From NCBI GenBank assembly GCA_015521685.1, contig WANT01000065.1:1-48749 (forward strand): a DNA stretch of 48,749 nucleotides, given 5' to 3'. Below, one piece after another: positions 40,070 to 47,521 of the stretch. Each line of letters opens with the position of its first letter. Position 1 is the first letter of the stretch. Both the position numbers and the translations under genes were made by a program. Origin of the DNA: Aeropyrum sp. Its GTDB lineage: Archaea; Thermoproteota; Thermoprotei_A; Sulfolobales; Acidilobaceae. Below the pieces are notes generated by a model. The model worked only from the letters and a program-made list of their open reading frames with translations. It was not told the DNA's origin and searched no databases.

Positions 40070-40963
40070 TCAGGCTTCCCTAGAGACCACCATCCATATA
40101 CCCACCAGTACCAGAGCCATCAGTACAGCTGTCACGACGTCAATTGGCTCTCCTAAGAGGGCCCAAGCAAGGAGGGCGGCGCCCACAGGCTCGCCGAGAA
40201 GAGGGACTGTGCTCGCGAGCAGGCTCATCCTTCCCAGAAGAAAGTTTACTATCGTGTGGCCACCTATCATAGGGAGCAGCGCCATCAGGAGAAGATAGAT
40301 GTAAGACCGGAGCTCATAGCCCGTCAGGGGCTCGCCCAACAGCCTTGTTAGGATGACGCTGGTGATGGCAGCTACGGTATAGACTACAAGAGTATACTCC
40401 CAAGTAGAATACCTGCTCCTAAGGCCCCGCCCTATGGAGAAGTATGCTGCGACTGCCAGCATCCCCCCAAATGCAAGCACAGCCCCTAAAACGGGGTCTC
40501 CACCAGGCGGGGCAAGGCTCTCCCTGCTCGAGTACATCATCATCGCAAAAACTCCAACCATCGCAACAAGGGCGCCAACAATCTGTGTAGCCGTATACTT
40601 CTCCCTGAATACAAACCATCCAACCAGCGCTAGAACAGCCGGATAGCTATCAACGATCAGGACGCTGGGAGCCACGTTTAGGTGTGTAAGGCTCATGAGC
40701 CACAAGTCGAAGTGTAGAGCGAGCATGATGCCTGACAAAGCCATAACGCCAATATCTCTCCAACTGGACAGCCTTGGAGGCCAGCCATGCTTACCTGTAG
40801 CTGCTAGCAGTAGGAGAATCATGAGTGTTAGGGCTGAACTGAAGATAAGCCTGTATGAGGCCGCCACGAACCCGTGGACAGCAGCTAGTCTGAAGAGTAT
40901 CGAAGCAAGCGAGACGTTTATAACTGCTACACCCAGAAGCCCAAGATACAGAGGATTAGTCAA
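40070..40963 (-). CDS. EamA / drug-metabolite transporter (DMT) family protein
   Basis: This is a ten-helix membrane protein of two repeated EamA halves. SVLIVDSYPAVLALVGWFVFREKYTATQIVGALVAMVGV ends the first half. LLASTVPLLGEPVGAALLAWALLGEPIDVVTAVLMALVLVGI ends the second. Export of metabolites is usual, but the substrate cannot be named. It starts at TTG 6 bp after pyrE and overlaps no gene. The 219 bp spacer downstream (39851-40069) has no gene and contains the palindrome ATGGGGCCCCAT (40021-40032). Confidence 0.9.
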   Translation of the reverse strand: MTNPLYLGLLGVAVINVSLASILFRLAAVHGFVAASYRLIFSSALTLMILLLLAATGKHGWPPRLSSWRDIGVMALSGIMLALHFDLWLMSLTHLNVAPSVLIVDSYPAVLALVGWFVFREKYTATQIVGALVAMVGVFAMMMYSSRESLAPPGGDPVLGAVLAFGGMLAVAAYFSIGRGLRSRYSTWEYTLVVYTVAAITSVILTRLLGEPLTGYELRSYIYLLLMALLPMIGGHTIVNFLLGRMSLLASTVPLLGEPVGAALLAWALLGEPIDVVTAVLMALVLVGIWMVVSREA

Positions 40964-40969
40964 TCCAGG

Positions 40970-41518
40970 CTACCACCCCAGTATCCTCAGAATATCGCTT
41001 AGATGCGCCACGCTTACGAGCTCGACCCCAGCTTCTCTCAAACGCTCCCTAGCACCCTCACCCCTATCTACAATAACAAGAGCTGCAGTCACTGTATAGC
41101 CAGCTGAGGATAATGTTCTGCATGCGCTGGCTAAACTCCTCCCTGTAGTGGCTACATCATCGACCAGCACCACCTTCCCCGTTGGTGGAGAGCCCTCAAC
41201 AGACCCCATGGTACCGTGGCCTTTCTTCTCAATCCTAACATAACCTATTGGCTTGGATAGTCTCGAGGCAATTAGGGAAGCCCATGGTATTCCGCCAGTT
41301 GCCACGCCTATAATAGCGTCAGCCCCCCTTAGATGAGGGCCTCCCACGTCTAGTAGGATGTCAATAACTGCAGTGTAGGTTAGTGGGTCCCCCAATAGCC
41401 TCCTAGCATCCACATATATGTCACTCTTCCTGCCACTAGAGAGAGTAAACCTACCCTTCAGTACAGCACCCCTCTTCAATAGAGCGCTAGCAAGGACTCT
41501 AAGATGGTCTTCCACCAC
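40970..41518 (-). CDS. pyrE: Orotate phosphoribosyltransferase
   Basis: This enzyme joins orotate to PRPP to form OMP in pyrimidine synthesis. FTLSSGRKSDIYVDARRL binds substrate, ATGGIPWASLIA and YVRIEKKGHGT follow, and VVLVDDVATTGRSLASACRTL is the PRPP loop. It has 182 residues. It lies downstream of pyrF on the same strand, 102 bp apart, and a TATA-like ATAATTATAG at 41605-41614 faces the other way. Confidence 0.96.
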   Translation of the reverse strand: MVEDHLRVLASALLKRGAVLKGRFTLSSGRKSDIYVDARRLLGDPLTYTAVIDILLDVGGPHLRGADAIIGVATGGIPWASLIASRLSKPIGYVRIEKKGHGTMGSVEGSPPTGKVVLVDDVATTGRSLASACRTLSSAGYTVTAALVIVDRGEGARERLREAGVELVSVAHLSDILRILGW

Positions 41519-41620
41519 ACTTCTCCCGAGATAATATTCTCCGAAATCCGGAATATCTGGATTCCCACAGCCAAGCCAGCCTTATAGGCCCTTGTATGGG
41601 CCATAATTATAGACGTTATA

Positions 41621-42310
41621 TTATCCGCCGCATCTCCGTTTCAACTCCTCAACGACACGATCCAGAGCTTTAACAGGTTCGGGAGACTTGGTAATATACC
41701 TGCCGACAATCTCGTAGTCCGCTCCAGAGCATATAGCATCGCCTGGCTTAGCTCCCTGAGCCCCCACCCCAGGGCTCAGTATCCTTACATAGGGAAACCT
41801 AGCCTTCACACTCGCCACAACTGTGGGTCTAGTTGCTGGGGCCACAACTCCCCAAGGCCTAGTCCTATCTATTACCTCAAATATCCTCTCCATGCAGTGG
41901 TCCAACACCTCCCTGGAGCCTGGATGGCTCATAGAGGCCACCAGCACTAGCTTAACACCCCACTCATCTAGAGCCTCTTTTAGATCTCTTAGACCGGAGT
42001 TGTAGCCTACGAAGGCGTGTGCTATTACAGCCGAAGCGGCGCCTCTAAATTTCGACGCTATCATCCGCATAATAGCACCTATGTCAGCCATCTTCAAGTC
42101 CAGAATAACCATGCTACCGTGATCCCCACAAACACTAAACATTTCTCTAACACCCCTTACGCCATACTCCAGAACGAATGGTAGACCTAGCTTCAGATGG
42201 GAGCCCCGCTCGCAAAATCTCTCCGCAAGCTGCTTAAGAGTATAGAGTCCCACCTCATCGTCGGGATCTACAGCCACGACTATCCTACGATAGAGGGACT
42301 CCACAGCCAC
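41621..42310 (-). CDS. pyrF: Orotidine 5'-phosphate decarboxylase
   Basis: This enzyme performs the last step of UMP synthesis. VVAVDPDDEVG begins the barrel, VILDLKMADIGAIM holds the catalytic Asp-Lys-Asp group, and RILSPGVGAQGAKPGDAICSGADYEIVGRYI binds phosphate. It has 229 residues. The start is GTG 42310, with further GTG codons close by. A TATA box about 35 bp upstream suggests an almost leaderless transcript. It is the first gene of a pyrF-pyrE-transporter group. Confidence 0.96.
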   Translation of the reverse strand: MAVESLYRRIVVAVDPDDEVGLYTLKQLAERFCERGSHLKLGLPFVLEYGVRGVREMFSVCGDHGSMVILDLKMADIGAIMRMIASKFRGAASAVIAHAFVGYNSGLRDLKEALDEWGVKLVLVASMSHPGSREVLDHCMERIFEVIDRTRPWGVVAPATRPTVVASVKARFPYVRILSPGVGAQGAKPGDAICSGADYEIVGRYITKSPEPVKALDRVVEELKRRCGG

Positions 42311-42340
42311 ACCCTCGAGCCAGTGATGTGTGTAGACACG

Positions 42341-42350
42341 TATATTATGC
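42341..42350 (-). promoter_or_regulatory. TATA box for pyrF
   Basis: The minus strand reads GCATAATATA, centred about 35 bp before GTG 42310. Confidence 0.45.
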
Positions 42351-42397
42351 CAGTTGCTAGCGGCTTGGCTCGCGGTGTACTTAATTCCAGTAAGACT

Positions 42398-42406
42398 ATT
42401 AATTAT
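42398..42406 (+). promoter_or_regulatory. TATA box for the lipoylation operon
   Basis: ATTAATTAT is centred 26 bp before TTG 42428, the distance expected for a leaderless transcript. It forms a divergent promoter pair with pyrF. Confidence 0.45.
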
Positions 42407-42427
42407 GATATAGCTTGGGAGCAGGAG

Positions 42428-42679
42428 TTGGCTTCGCGGACTGAGGTTAGAGTCCCGCTCGATCTGTGGCCTAGGAGGGGTGGCTGGAAGGGGAAAGTAG
42501 TGAAAGTCTACAAGTCCGTGGGAGAAAGGGTCTCGAAAGGCGAGGTCATAGCTGAGATAGAAATTGAGAAGGCCGTACTTGAGATTGAGTCTCCTACTGA
42601 TGGAGTGCTAGTTGAGGTGGCTAGTGAAGGGGAGGAGGTTAGCCCAGAATCCATTATAGCGAGGATAGAGGGTGGCTAG
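42428..42679 (+). CDS. Free-standing E2-type lipoyl domain protein
   Basis: This is a single lipoyl/biotinyl-carrier domain of 83 residues. [39 protein letters not shown] shows the beta-hairpin with Lys 48 in E-K-A, the form used for lipoate; biotin carriers have M-K-M. The pattern is that of E2 (2-oxoacid dehydrogenase) domains and not of glycine-cleavage H protein. No E2 catalytic core or subunit-binding part is attached. The frame is open back to 42197 across pyrF; TTG 42428 is chosen by its TATA box and the domain border. It ends 2 bp before lipA and is probably the substrate of the enzymes that follow. Confidence 0.8.
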   Translation: MASRTEVRVPLDLWPRRGGWKGKVVKVYKSVGERVSKGEVIAEIEIEKAVLEIESPTDGVLVEVASEGEEVSPESIIARIEGG

Positions 42680-42681
42680 GA

Positions 42682-43575
42682 TTGAGTCAGACTAGGGTCA
42701 AGCCCAGGCTAAGAGTACGCTTGAATAGCGAGTACTACAAAGTTGCCAGGACTGTAGCCTCCCTAGGAATAGCTACAGTCTGCGAAGGAGCTCTATGTCC
42801 CAACATATTCACATGCTGGGGTGAAGGGACAGCCACATTCATGATCATGGGCGATACGTGTACCAGAGGATGTAGGTTCTGCTACGTAAAGAAGGGCGTA
42901 CCTGACCCCCTGGACCCACTAGAGCCTTACAAAGTCGCCCTAGCTGTCAGCGAGCTTGGCCTAGACTATGTCACCCTGACGAGCGTCGATAGAGATGACC
43001 TGCCAGATGGAGGTGCATCTCACTTCGCGAGAACAGTAAGGGCGATCAAGAGGCTTAAGAGAGAAACCATCGTGGAGGCCCTAATACCAGACTTCCAGGG
43101 TAGTAGGAGGGACGTCGAGACTGTTGTTGAGAGCGGTCTTGAAGTCCTAGCCCACAATATTGAAACCGTAAGGAGACTCACTCCAGCCGTCCGCGACAGG
43201 AGAGCAGGCTACGAGCAGAGCCTTAGCGTGCTCGAGCATGCTAAGAAAGCCAACAGTAGGCTAGTAACCAAGTCCAGCATTCTACTTGGGCTGGGGGAGG
43301 AGTGGAGAGAGCTGATTGAGGCTATGAGAGATCTAAGAAGTGTTGGTGTAGACATCCTAGTATTGAGCCAGTATTTTAGGCCAAGCAAGAAGCAACTCCC
43401 AGTGGCCAAGAGGTACAGGCTCTCCGAGTTTAGGGAGCTCGAGAGGAAGGCTTACAAGCTCGGGTTCTCCTATGTCGTAGCCCACCCACTCGCTAGAACC
43501 TCGTTCAGAGCCAAGGAGGCCTACATGGCGGCGGTGGCAAGGATTGAAGCTCAGGGTCGTGGTAGACGGGCCTAG
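42682..43575 (+). CDS. lipA: Lipoyl synthase (LipA)
   Basis: This radical SAM enzyme inserts two sulfurs into an octanoyl chain bound to a lipoyl domain. The auxiliary cluster ligands follow CX4CX5C (Cys 34, 39, 45), and the radical SAM cluster CX3CX2C is Cys 60, 64, 67. Also seen are [37 protein letters not shown] and GLGEEWREL. The end [10 protein letters not shown] corresponds to the R-S-S-Y motif with the Ser ligand. The 297 residues are normal. TTG 42682 has GGTGG 6 nt upstream. It lies between the lipoyl protein and two transferases. Confidence 0.96.
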   Translation: MSQTRVKPRLRVRLNSEYYKVARTVASLGIATVCEGALCPNIFTCWGEGTATFMIMGDTCTRGCRFCYVKKGVPDPLDPLEPYKVALAVSELGLDYVTLTSVDRDDLPDGGASHFARTVRAIKRLKRETIVEALIPDFQGSRRDVETVVESGLEVLAHNIETVRRLTPAVRDRRAGYEQSLSVLEHAKKANSRLVTKSSILLGLGEEWRELIEAMRDLRSVGVDILVLSQYFRPSKKQLPVAKRYRLSEFRELERKAYKLGFSYVVAHPLARTSFRAKEAYMAAVARIEAQGRGRRA

Positions 43576-44338
43576 GGATCCCAGGCTTAACATGGCTATA
43601 GACGAGGCCCTTTTACTGGCCGGCAGGACACCGACACTAAGAATCTACCAGTGGTTTCCAACTGGCGTAAGTATTGGGCGGAGGCAGAGGTCTAGCGATA
43701 TTAACCTAGCCGAGGCCAGAAGGCGGGGATATGTTGTTGTGAGGAGGCCAACGGGTGGTGCCGCGCTCATCCACCCATGGAAGCATGAAGTAACCTACTC
43801 TATTGTGATCGACGAGTCACACCCCATATTCCAGCTTGATGTAGCCCATAGTGCCGCGATCATAGCCCAGGGGGTGGCCTACGCTCTAGAGAAGCTCGGC
43901 CTCCACAGCATGATCGGAGGCTTCAGAGGTTTTGAGGTCGAGGGCGGGTTGTGTTATGTTAGGCCTGGTAGTAGTGATGTCGTAGTATTAGGTAGAAAGG
44001 TGTCGGGCAGCGCTCAGAGGCGGATACGTGGCAGGCTACTGCAGCATGGCACTGTGCTTCTCAGGTTCGACGCCGATGAATGGTCTTCGATCATACCTCT
44101 AGGCGGTGTAGGTCCTGAGGACCTCCGGACCAAAATTGCGGGTATTGAGCAGATACTGGGCAGGAGTATAGATTTCGAGGAGATCACTAAAGGCCTCGTT
44201 GAGGGCTTCGCCCGTGTACTAGGAGTACCGTCGGGAGGCGTTGAATACTCTAGTCTCGAGCCTCAAGAGCTCAGCATAGCTCTCAAGCTATTCGAGGAAA
44301 AATACATGAGTTATGATTGGAACTTGAGGGGCTGGTAG
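43544..44338 (+). CDS. LipM-like octanoyl/lipoyl transferase
   Basis: This 264-residue protein belongs to the biotin/lipoate protein ligase fold. [58 protein letters not shown] and [12 protein letters not shown] are very close to LipM octanoyltransferases. Cys 137 (EGGLCYVR) lies where LipM has its acyl-carrying Cys, and Lys 152 is the conserved ligase Lys. It overlaps lipA by 32 bp. In this operon it would load octanoyl groups on the lipoyl protein before LipA acts. The octanoyl donor in an archaeon is unclear. Confidence 0.85.
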   Translation: MKLRVVVDGPRDPRLNMAIDEALLLAGRTPTLRIYQWFPTGVSIGRRQRSSDINLAEARRRGYVVVRRPTGGAALIHPWKHEVTYSIVIDESHPIFQLDVAHSAAIIAQGVAYALEKLGLHSMIGGFRGFEVEGGLCYVRPGSSDVVVLGRKVSGSAQRRIRGRLLQHGTVLLRFDADEWSSIIPLGGVGPEDLRTKIAGIEQILGRSIDFEEITKGLVEGFARVLGVPSGGVEYSSLEPQELSIALKLFEEKYMSYDWNLRGW

Positions 44339-44347
44339 GGTAGGTGT

Positions 44348-45130
44348 ATGACCCTCGTTATAGCTAGCGAGGGCGGCTCGCCACACTACAATCTGGCATT
44401 TGAGGAGGCTTTGCTACACTACGCAAGCCTACGTAGAAGGCCTGCTGCTAGACTCTGGATAAACCCGCCTTCCATTGTCATAGGATACACTCTAAGTGCC
44501 TGCGAGGAGGTGAAATGTGAGGCTGCTAGAAAGAACCTGGTTCCGATTGTGCGGAGGGTTAGCGGTGGTGGAGCGGTGTACCATGACTATGGTAACGTGA
44601 ACATATCACTAGCTCTACCTGCCAGGATGGGGGTTAGAGAGGCTTACAGGCTGATCACAGGCCTCATAATATCCATCCTGAAAGACTTGGGCCTAGACGC
44701 TAGGGTTGAGAACTTCAACGACGTTGCAGTTGGCCCCTGGAAGGTCTCTGGGACATCAGCGGCAATACGCAGCAATGCAACCCTCGTCCACGGAACCCTC
44801 CTGGTGAACACAGACCATAGGGTTATACATAAGTATGTTATACCCAGGCTGGATCGCGTCGAGAGAGGAGAGGTGAGTCGCGTGAAATACAACCCAAGAT
44901 CAATATCAGACATCCTAGGCACTAATCTAGACCCTCTAGAGGCGATCAAGCCCATAGCCAGCAACGTTAGATCAGCATTAGGTGTAGGGGGTCTAACCCT
45001 CGAGGAGACTCCTAGAGAAGTTTCAAGCTTGGCAATGAAGCTATGTATAGAGAAATACTCGTCAGACCCTCGCTGGAGCCCCCTAGATAAGGGAACGTGT
45101 TTAGAGCCCAAACCCATCTCTACACTCTAG
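44348..45130 (+). CDS. Lipoate-protein ligase A-like protein
   Basis: This is a second member of the lipoate ligase fold, 260 residues. YNLAFEEALLHYA, WINPPSIVIGYTLSACEEV, IVRRVSGGGAVYHDYGNVNIS and GPWKVSGTSAAIRSNATLVHGTLLV are diagnostic, with Lys 132 in W-K-V-S-G-T. R-R-x-S-G-G-G-A-V-Y-H-D is the LplA form, unlike the R-R-P-T-G-G of the LipM-like neighbour. It may activate free lipoate with ATP or move lipoyl groups between proteins. It begins 9 bp after the LipM-like gene and ends the operon. Confidence 0.88.
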   Translation: MTLVIASEGGSPHYNLAFEEALLHYASLRRRPAARLWINPPSIVIGYTLSACEEVKCEAARKNLVPIVRRVSGGGAVYHDYGNVNISLALPARMGVREAYRLITGLIISILKDLGLDARVENFNDVAVGPWKVSGTSAAIRSNATLVHGTLLVNTDHRVIHKYVIPRLDRVERGEVSRVKYNPRSISDILGTNLDPLEAIKPIASNVRSALGVGGLTLEETPREVSSLAMKLCIEKYSSDPRWSPLDKGTCLEPKPISTL

Positions 45131-45131
45131 A

Positions 45132-45226
45132 CAGGTCTCGGCTCCTCAGCTAGGGGAGCCGGCCTGCACGTCAACGCCCACCTGGGATGTGTGGGCGTCC
45201 CGACTCCGCCATTGCCTTCATCGGAG
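45132..45226 (+). ncRNA. Possible structured RNA or terminator region: three successive hairpins
   Basis: Directly after the lipoylation operon three inverted repeats follow each other. The first is CAGG/CCTG around GGCTCC/GGAGCC (45132-45166). The second is ACGCCCAC/GTGGGCGT (45174-45181 with 45191-45198, perfect 8 bp). The third is CTCCG/CGGAG (45204-45208 with 45222-45226). It may be the 3' end of the operon transcript or a separate small RNA. The rest of the 253 bp spacer shows only TATA-like words for the next gene. Confidence 0.3.
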
Positions 45227-45383
45227 CCCATATCGACTTATTATTCCTCGAACCCATATAGTGTACTAAGCCTAAAGTATATGCGGTGGTATTAAGGATT
45301 TAGTTATAACGCATTGAGTAACACGCGGCTCTCTAGATAGATGTGCTTCGAGAACCGACTTTTACCCATTATAGTGGTAAGTC

Positions 45384-45872
45384 ATGTGGTGGGGGGCAGT
45401 GAAGGAAGCCTGCGACGAGGAGAACCCCTATAGCAGGGGTAGTGAAGGGGAAGAGCCGACTGAGCCCCCCCTGGAGGACTGCACTGTGGTCGTCAGGGGC
45501 GGGTACAAGAGGATAAAGGATTATCTCGACTCGCTGAAGCCCGCCTTATACGAGTATAATTCCCTCATAAGACATACAGGCTACTACCTGAAGCCAGTGC
45601 ACAAAGTTTACTATAAAACTATCGACGGTAGGTCGAAGCTCTACGAATACTACGGGAGATACTGGTGGAAGATCGCTAGGAAGGGCAGTAAGAGGAGGCT
45701 AGTATACGTAGGTACAGAAAAACCCGAGGGCTTACCAGAGCCCCCTTCACTAGAGCTGGAGGGGGTGAAGCTCATAGTGGAGGACGACACTGTAGTGCTA
45801 GACTGTAAGTCCTATAAGAAAATAGAGCACATATTATCTGGGCTCGAAGTTGAGTTCGTGAGAACTAGTTAG
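45384..45872 (+). CDS. Protein of unknown function with conserved aromatic core
   Basis: I do not recognise this 162-residue protein. An acidic N-terminal stretch (about 1-35) precedes a basic, aromatic core with YYLKPVHKVYYKTIDG, YEYYGRYWWKIARKG and RRLVYVGTEKP. An acidic beta-rich end (LELEGVKLIVEDDTVVLD) follows. The core looks like a small beta-sheet nucleic-acid-binding unit, but this is only an impression. There is no signal peptide or membrane segment. ACTTTTACC about 25 bp before the ATG could be the TATA box of a leaderless transcript. Confidence 0.6.
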   Translation: MWWGAVKEACDEENPYSRGSEGEEPTEPPLEDCTVVVRGGYKRIKDYLDSLKPALYEYNSLIRHTGYYLKPVHKVYYKTIDGRSKLYEYYGRYWWKIARKGSKRRLVYVGTEKPEGLPEPPSLELEGVKLIVEDDTVVLDCKSYKKIEHILSGLEVEFVRTS

Positions 45873-45933
45873 ACCAGAGGTAGACCAGAGGTTCTCTTTA
45901 ACCACTCTCTAGAGACGCTCCAGAGCTGGATGT

Positions 45934-46893
45934 TTACATGAGGATGGCTGTATCGCCGACACCCTCACCGGGATAAGCACTCAGCCTTTGATGGGCCTGT
46001 TGTTTCTGGGTGTTAGAGAACGCTTCTAGAAACTCTATCTCGAGCTTAGTATCTATCTCTATACCCAGCTTCTTCGCAGCATTACCTCTATTCATTCCCA
46101 CCTCTAGATGGCCGAAGCTGTTCTCGTAGGCCACCATCTCTCCCGGGCTCACATCGGCGAATGTCTTGCCAACCCTGACTGTATGGCTAGCCAGTGGAGT
46201 TTTAACCAAGAGATACTTGAATGAGTTCACATTCACACCGATCCTCCTAGGCCTTATGCTCAGAGCAACGTTACCGAACTTATCCACATATACCACGACA
46301 GCCTTGTACGAGCTACCGTTAATCTTCTCGACGTGATCTATGCTAGACCTCCTAATCCTCTCTTGCGGGCAAGCTTCGCCCAGGTCCTCTAGCGAAGCCT
46401 TACCAGCAGCAACAAGAGCCCCTGCGGGCGCAAAAACGTCCCTCCCGTGGAAAGTCTTGCTAATATTCCACACCCCGCCCTTAAGCGAAGATCTGCTAGT
46501 CATCCTGGCCTGATTGTTCACTTGGGTCTCCTTCAAAACATAAACCCTCTTTATGCCGTCGCTAGCGGCAGCTGGGTAGAGGAGCCCGTTATCAGGGCCT
46601 ATAAAGACATAGTTCTCAGTCTCGATAGCTAGCGCCGCCCTGCCAGACCCAACGCCAGGATCAACAACGGCAACTATCACTGAGCCTCTCGGCAGCCAGT
46701 AGTAGGAGTGGGCCAGCACGTAGGCACCCGCCGTCACACTGAAACTGGGTATCGAGTGATCGAGGTCAACGATCTCCAGCTTTGGCTCTATGCTCTTGAT
46801 GACCGCCCTCATGATACCAGTATATGGGCTATCTCCGAAGTCGCTTAGCAACGCCACTATGCCCGATGTCTCTTTCATGGCCTTATCACTCAC
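45934..46893 (-). CDS. SAM hydroxide adenosyltransferase (DUF62 / SAM hydrolase)
   Basis: Members of this fluorinase-related family split S-adenosylmethionine into adenosine and methionine using hydroxide. LSDFGDSPYTGIMRAVI, VDLDHSIPSFSVTAGAYVLA, VVDPGVGSGRAALAIE and FIGPDNGLLYPAA are family signatures. The second, beta-rich domain contains VYVDKFGNVALSI. The 319 residues are slightly longer than usual owing to the C-terminal tail. The start is GTG 46893. The biological role of the family is unsettled. Confidence 0.92.
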   Translation of the reverse strand: MSDKAMKETSGIVALLSDFGDSPYTGIMRAVIKSIEPKLEIVDLDHSIPSFSVTAGAYVLAHSYYWLPRGSVIVAVVDPGVGSGRAALAIETENYVFIGPDNGLLYPAAASDGIKRVYVLKETQVNNQARMTSRSSLKGGVWNISKTFHGRDVFAPAGALVAAGKASLEDLGEACPQERIRRSSIDHVEKINGSSYKAVVVYVDKFGNVALSIRPRRIGVNVNSFKYLLVKTPLASHTVRVGKTFADVSPGEMVAYENSFGHLEVGMNRGNAAKKLGIEIDTKLEIEFLEAFSNTQKQQAHQRLSAYPGEGVGDTAILM

Positions 46894-46920
46894 CGCGAAG
46901 CCGCCATTACATGCTCCAGA

Positions 46921-46930
46921 TCTATAAACA
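46921..46930 (-). promoter_or_regulatory. TATA box for the SAM hydroxide adenosyltransferase gene
   Basis: The minus strand reads TGTTTATAGA, centred 32 bp before the GTG, so the transcript should be nearly leaderless. The rest of the 46894-47132 spacer shows nothing else that I can support. Confidence 0.45.
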
Positions 46931-47144
46931 TCACTCTCTGAATAGGGGTTAAAAAGGATTCCAAAAATAAATAGTGTTCCATCTGGTGGGCACAGGATGA
47001 AGGTAGGGCTGACTGTGTGGCGAGCCCTAAGGATATCCGACTAGCTAAGTCCAAGTCAGCCGATCATACATATTAGGCTTCTACCCGCCCGCTTCTTAAC
47101 CGTTGGATATCAAACTATTTTGAGCCAGTGGGGTGATGCGTCGG

Positions 47145-47420
47145 GTGGCTATGAACCTTCCAGCAGACAATGATGGTAAGATCAAGCTCGCCATGAGCAT
47201 ACTCGTTACGATAATTAACGATACTGGAGTTCCACGCAACATTAGGCGTGCTGCTGCCAATGCTCTAACACACCTCAGAGACCCCAGGCTTTCTCACGCC
47301 GTTAGAGCCGCTAACGCAATAAGCGCTTTGGAGGAGGTCAGCCAGGACCCAAACATGCCCTTCTACGCCAGAACAAGGATATGGCAGGTGATAACCATTC
47401 TAGAGACAGTTAGAGACTAG
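47145..47420 (+). CDS. UPF0147 family protein
   Basis: This small helical archaeal protein of unknown function is recognised by [21 protein letters not shown] and [31 protein letters not shown] 47145 has GGTGAT 7 nt upstream; ATG 47151 and the longest frame from 47133 are alternatives. It stands before the FAU-1 gene on the same strand, 101 bp apart. Confidence 0.92.
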   Translation: MAMNLPADNDGKIKLAMSILVTIINDTGVPRNIRRAAANALTHLRDPRLSHAVRAANAISALEEVSQDPNMPFYARTRIWQVITILETVRD

Positions 47421-47521
47421 CCCGCAAACCTTACTAAGCCTCGAACACGCGCGAAAGTAGGTTCTCCGCCCCCCAACTGGATATCTCTGGATTAGACACT
47501 ATCGAGTCTGGTGTTTAGGGC

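Noticed and set aside
46981-47010. Possible C/D box RNA (GGATGAAGG ... CTGAC)
   Set aside because: The C box deviates from RUGAUGA and no convincing D box follows at proper spacing.
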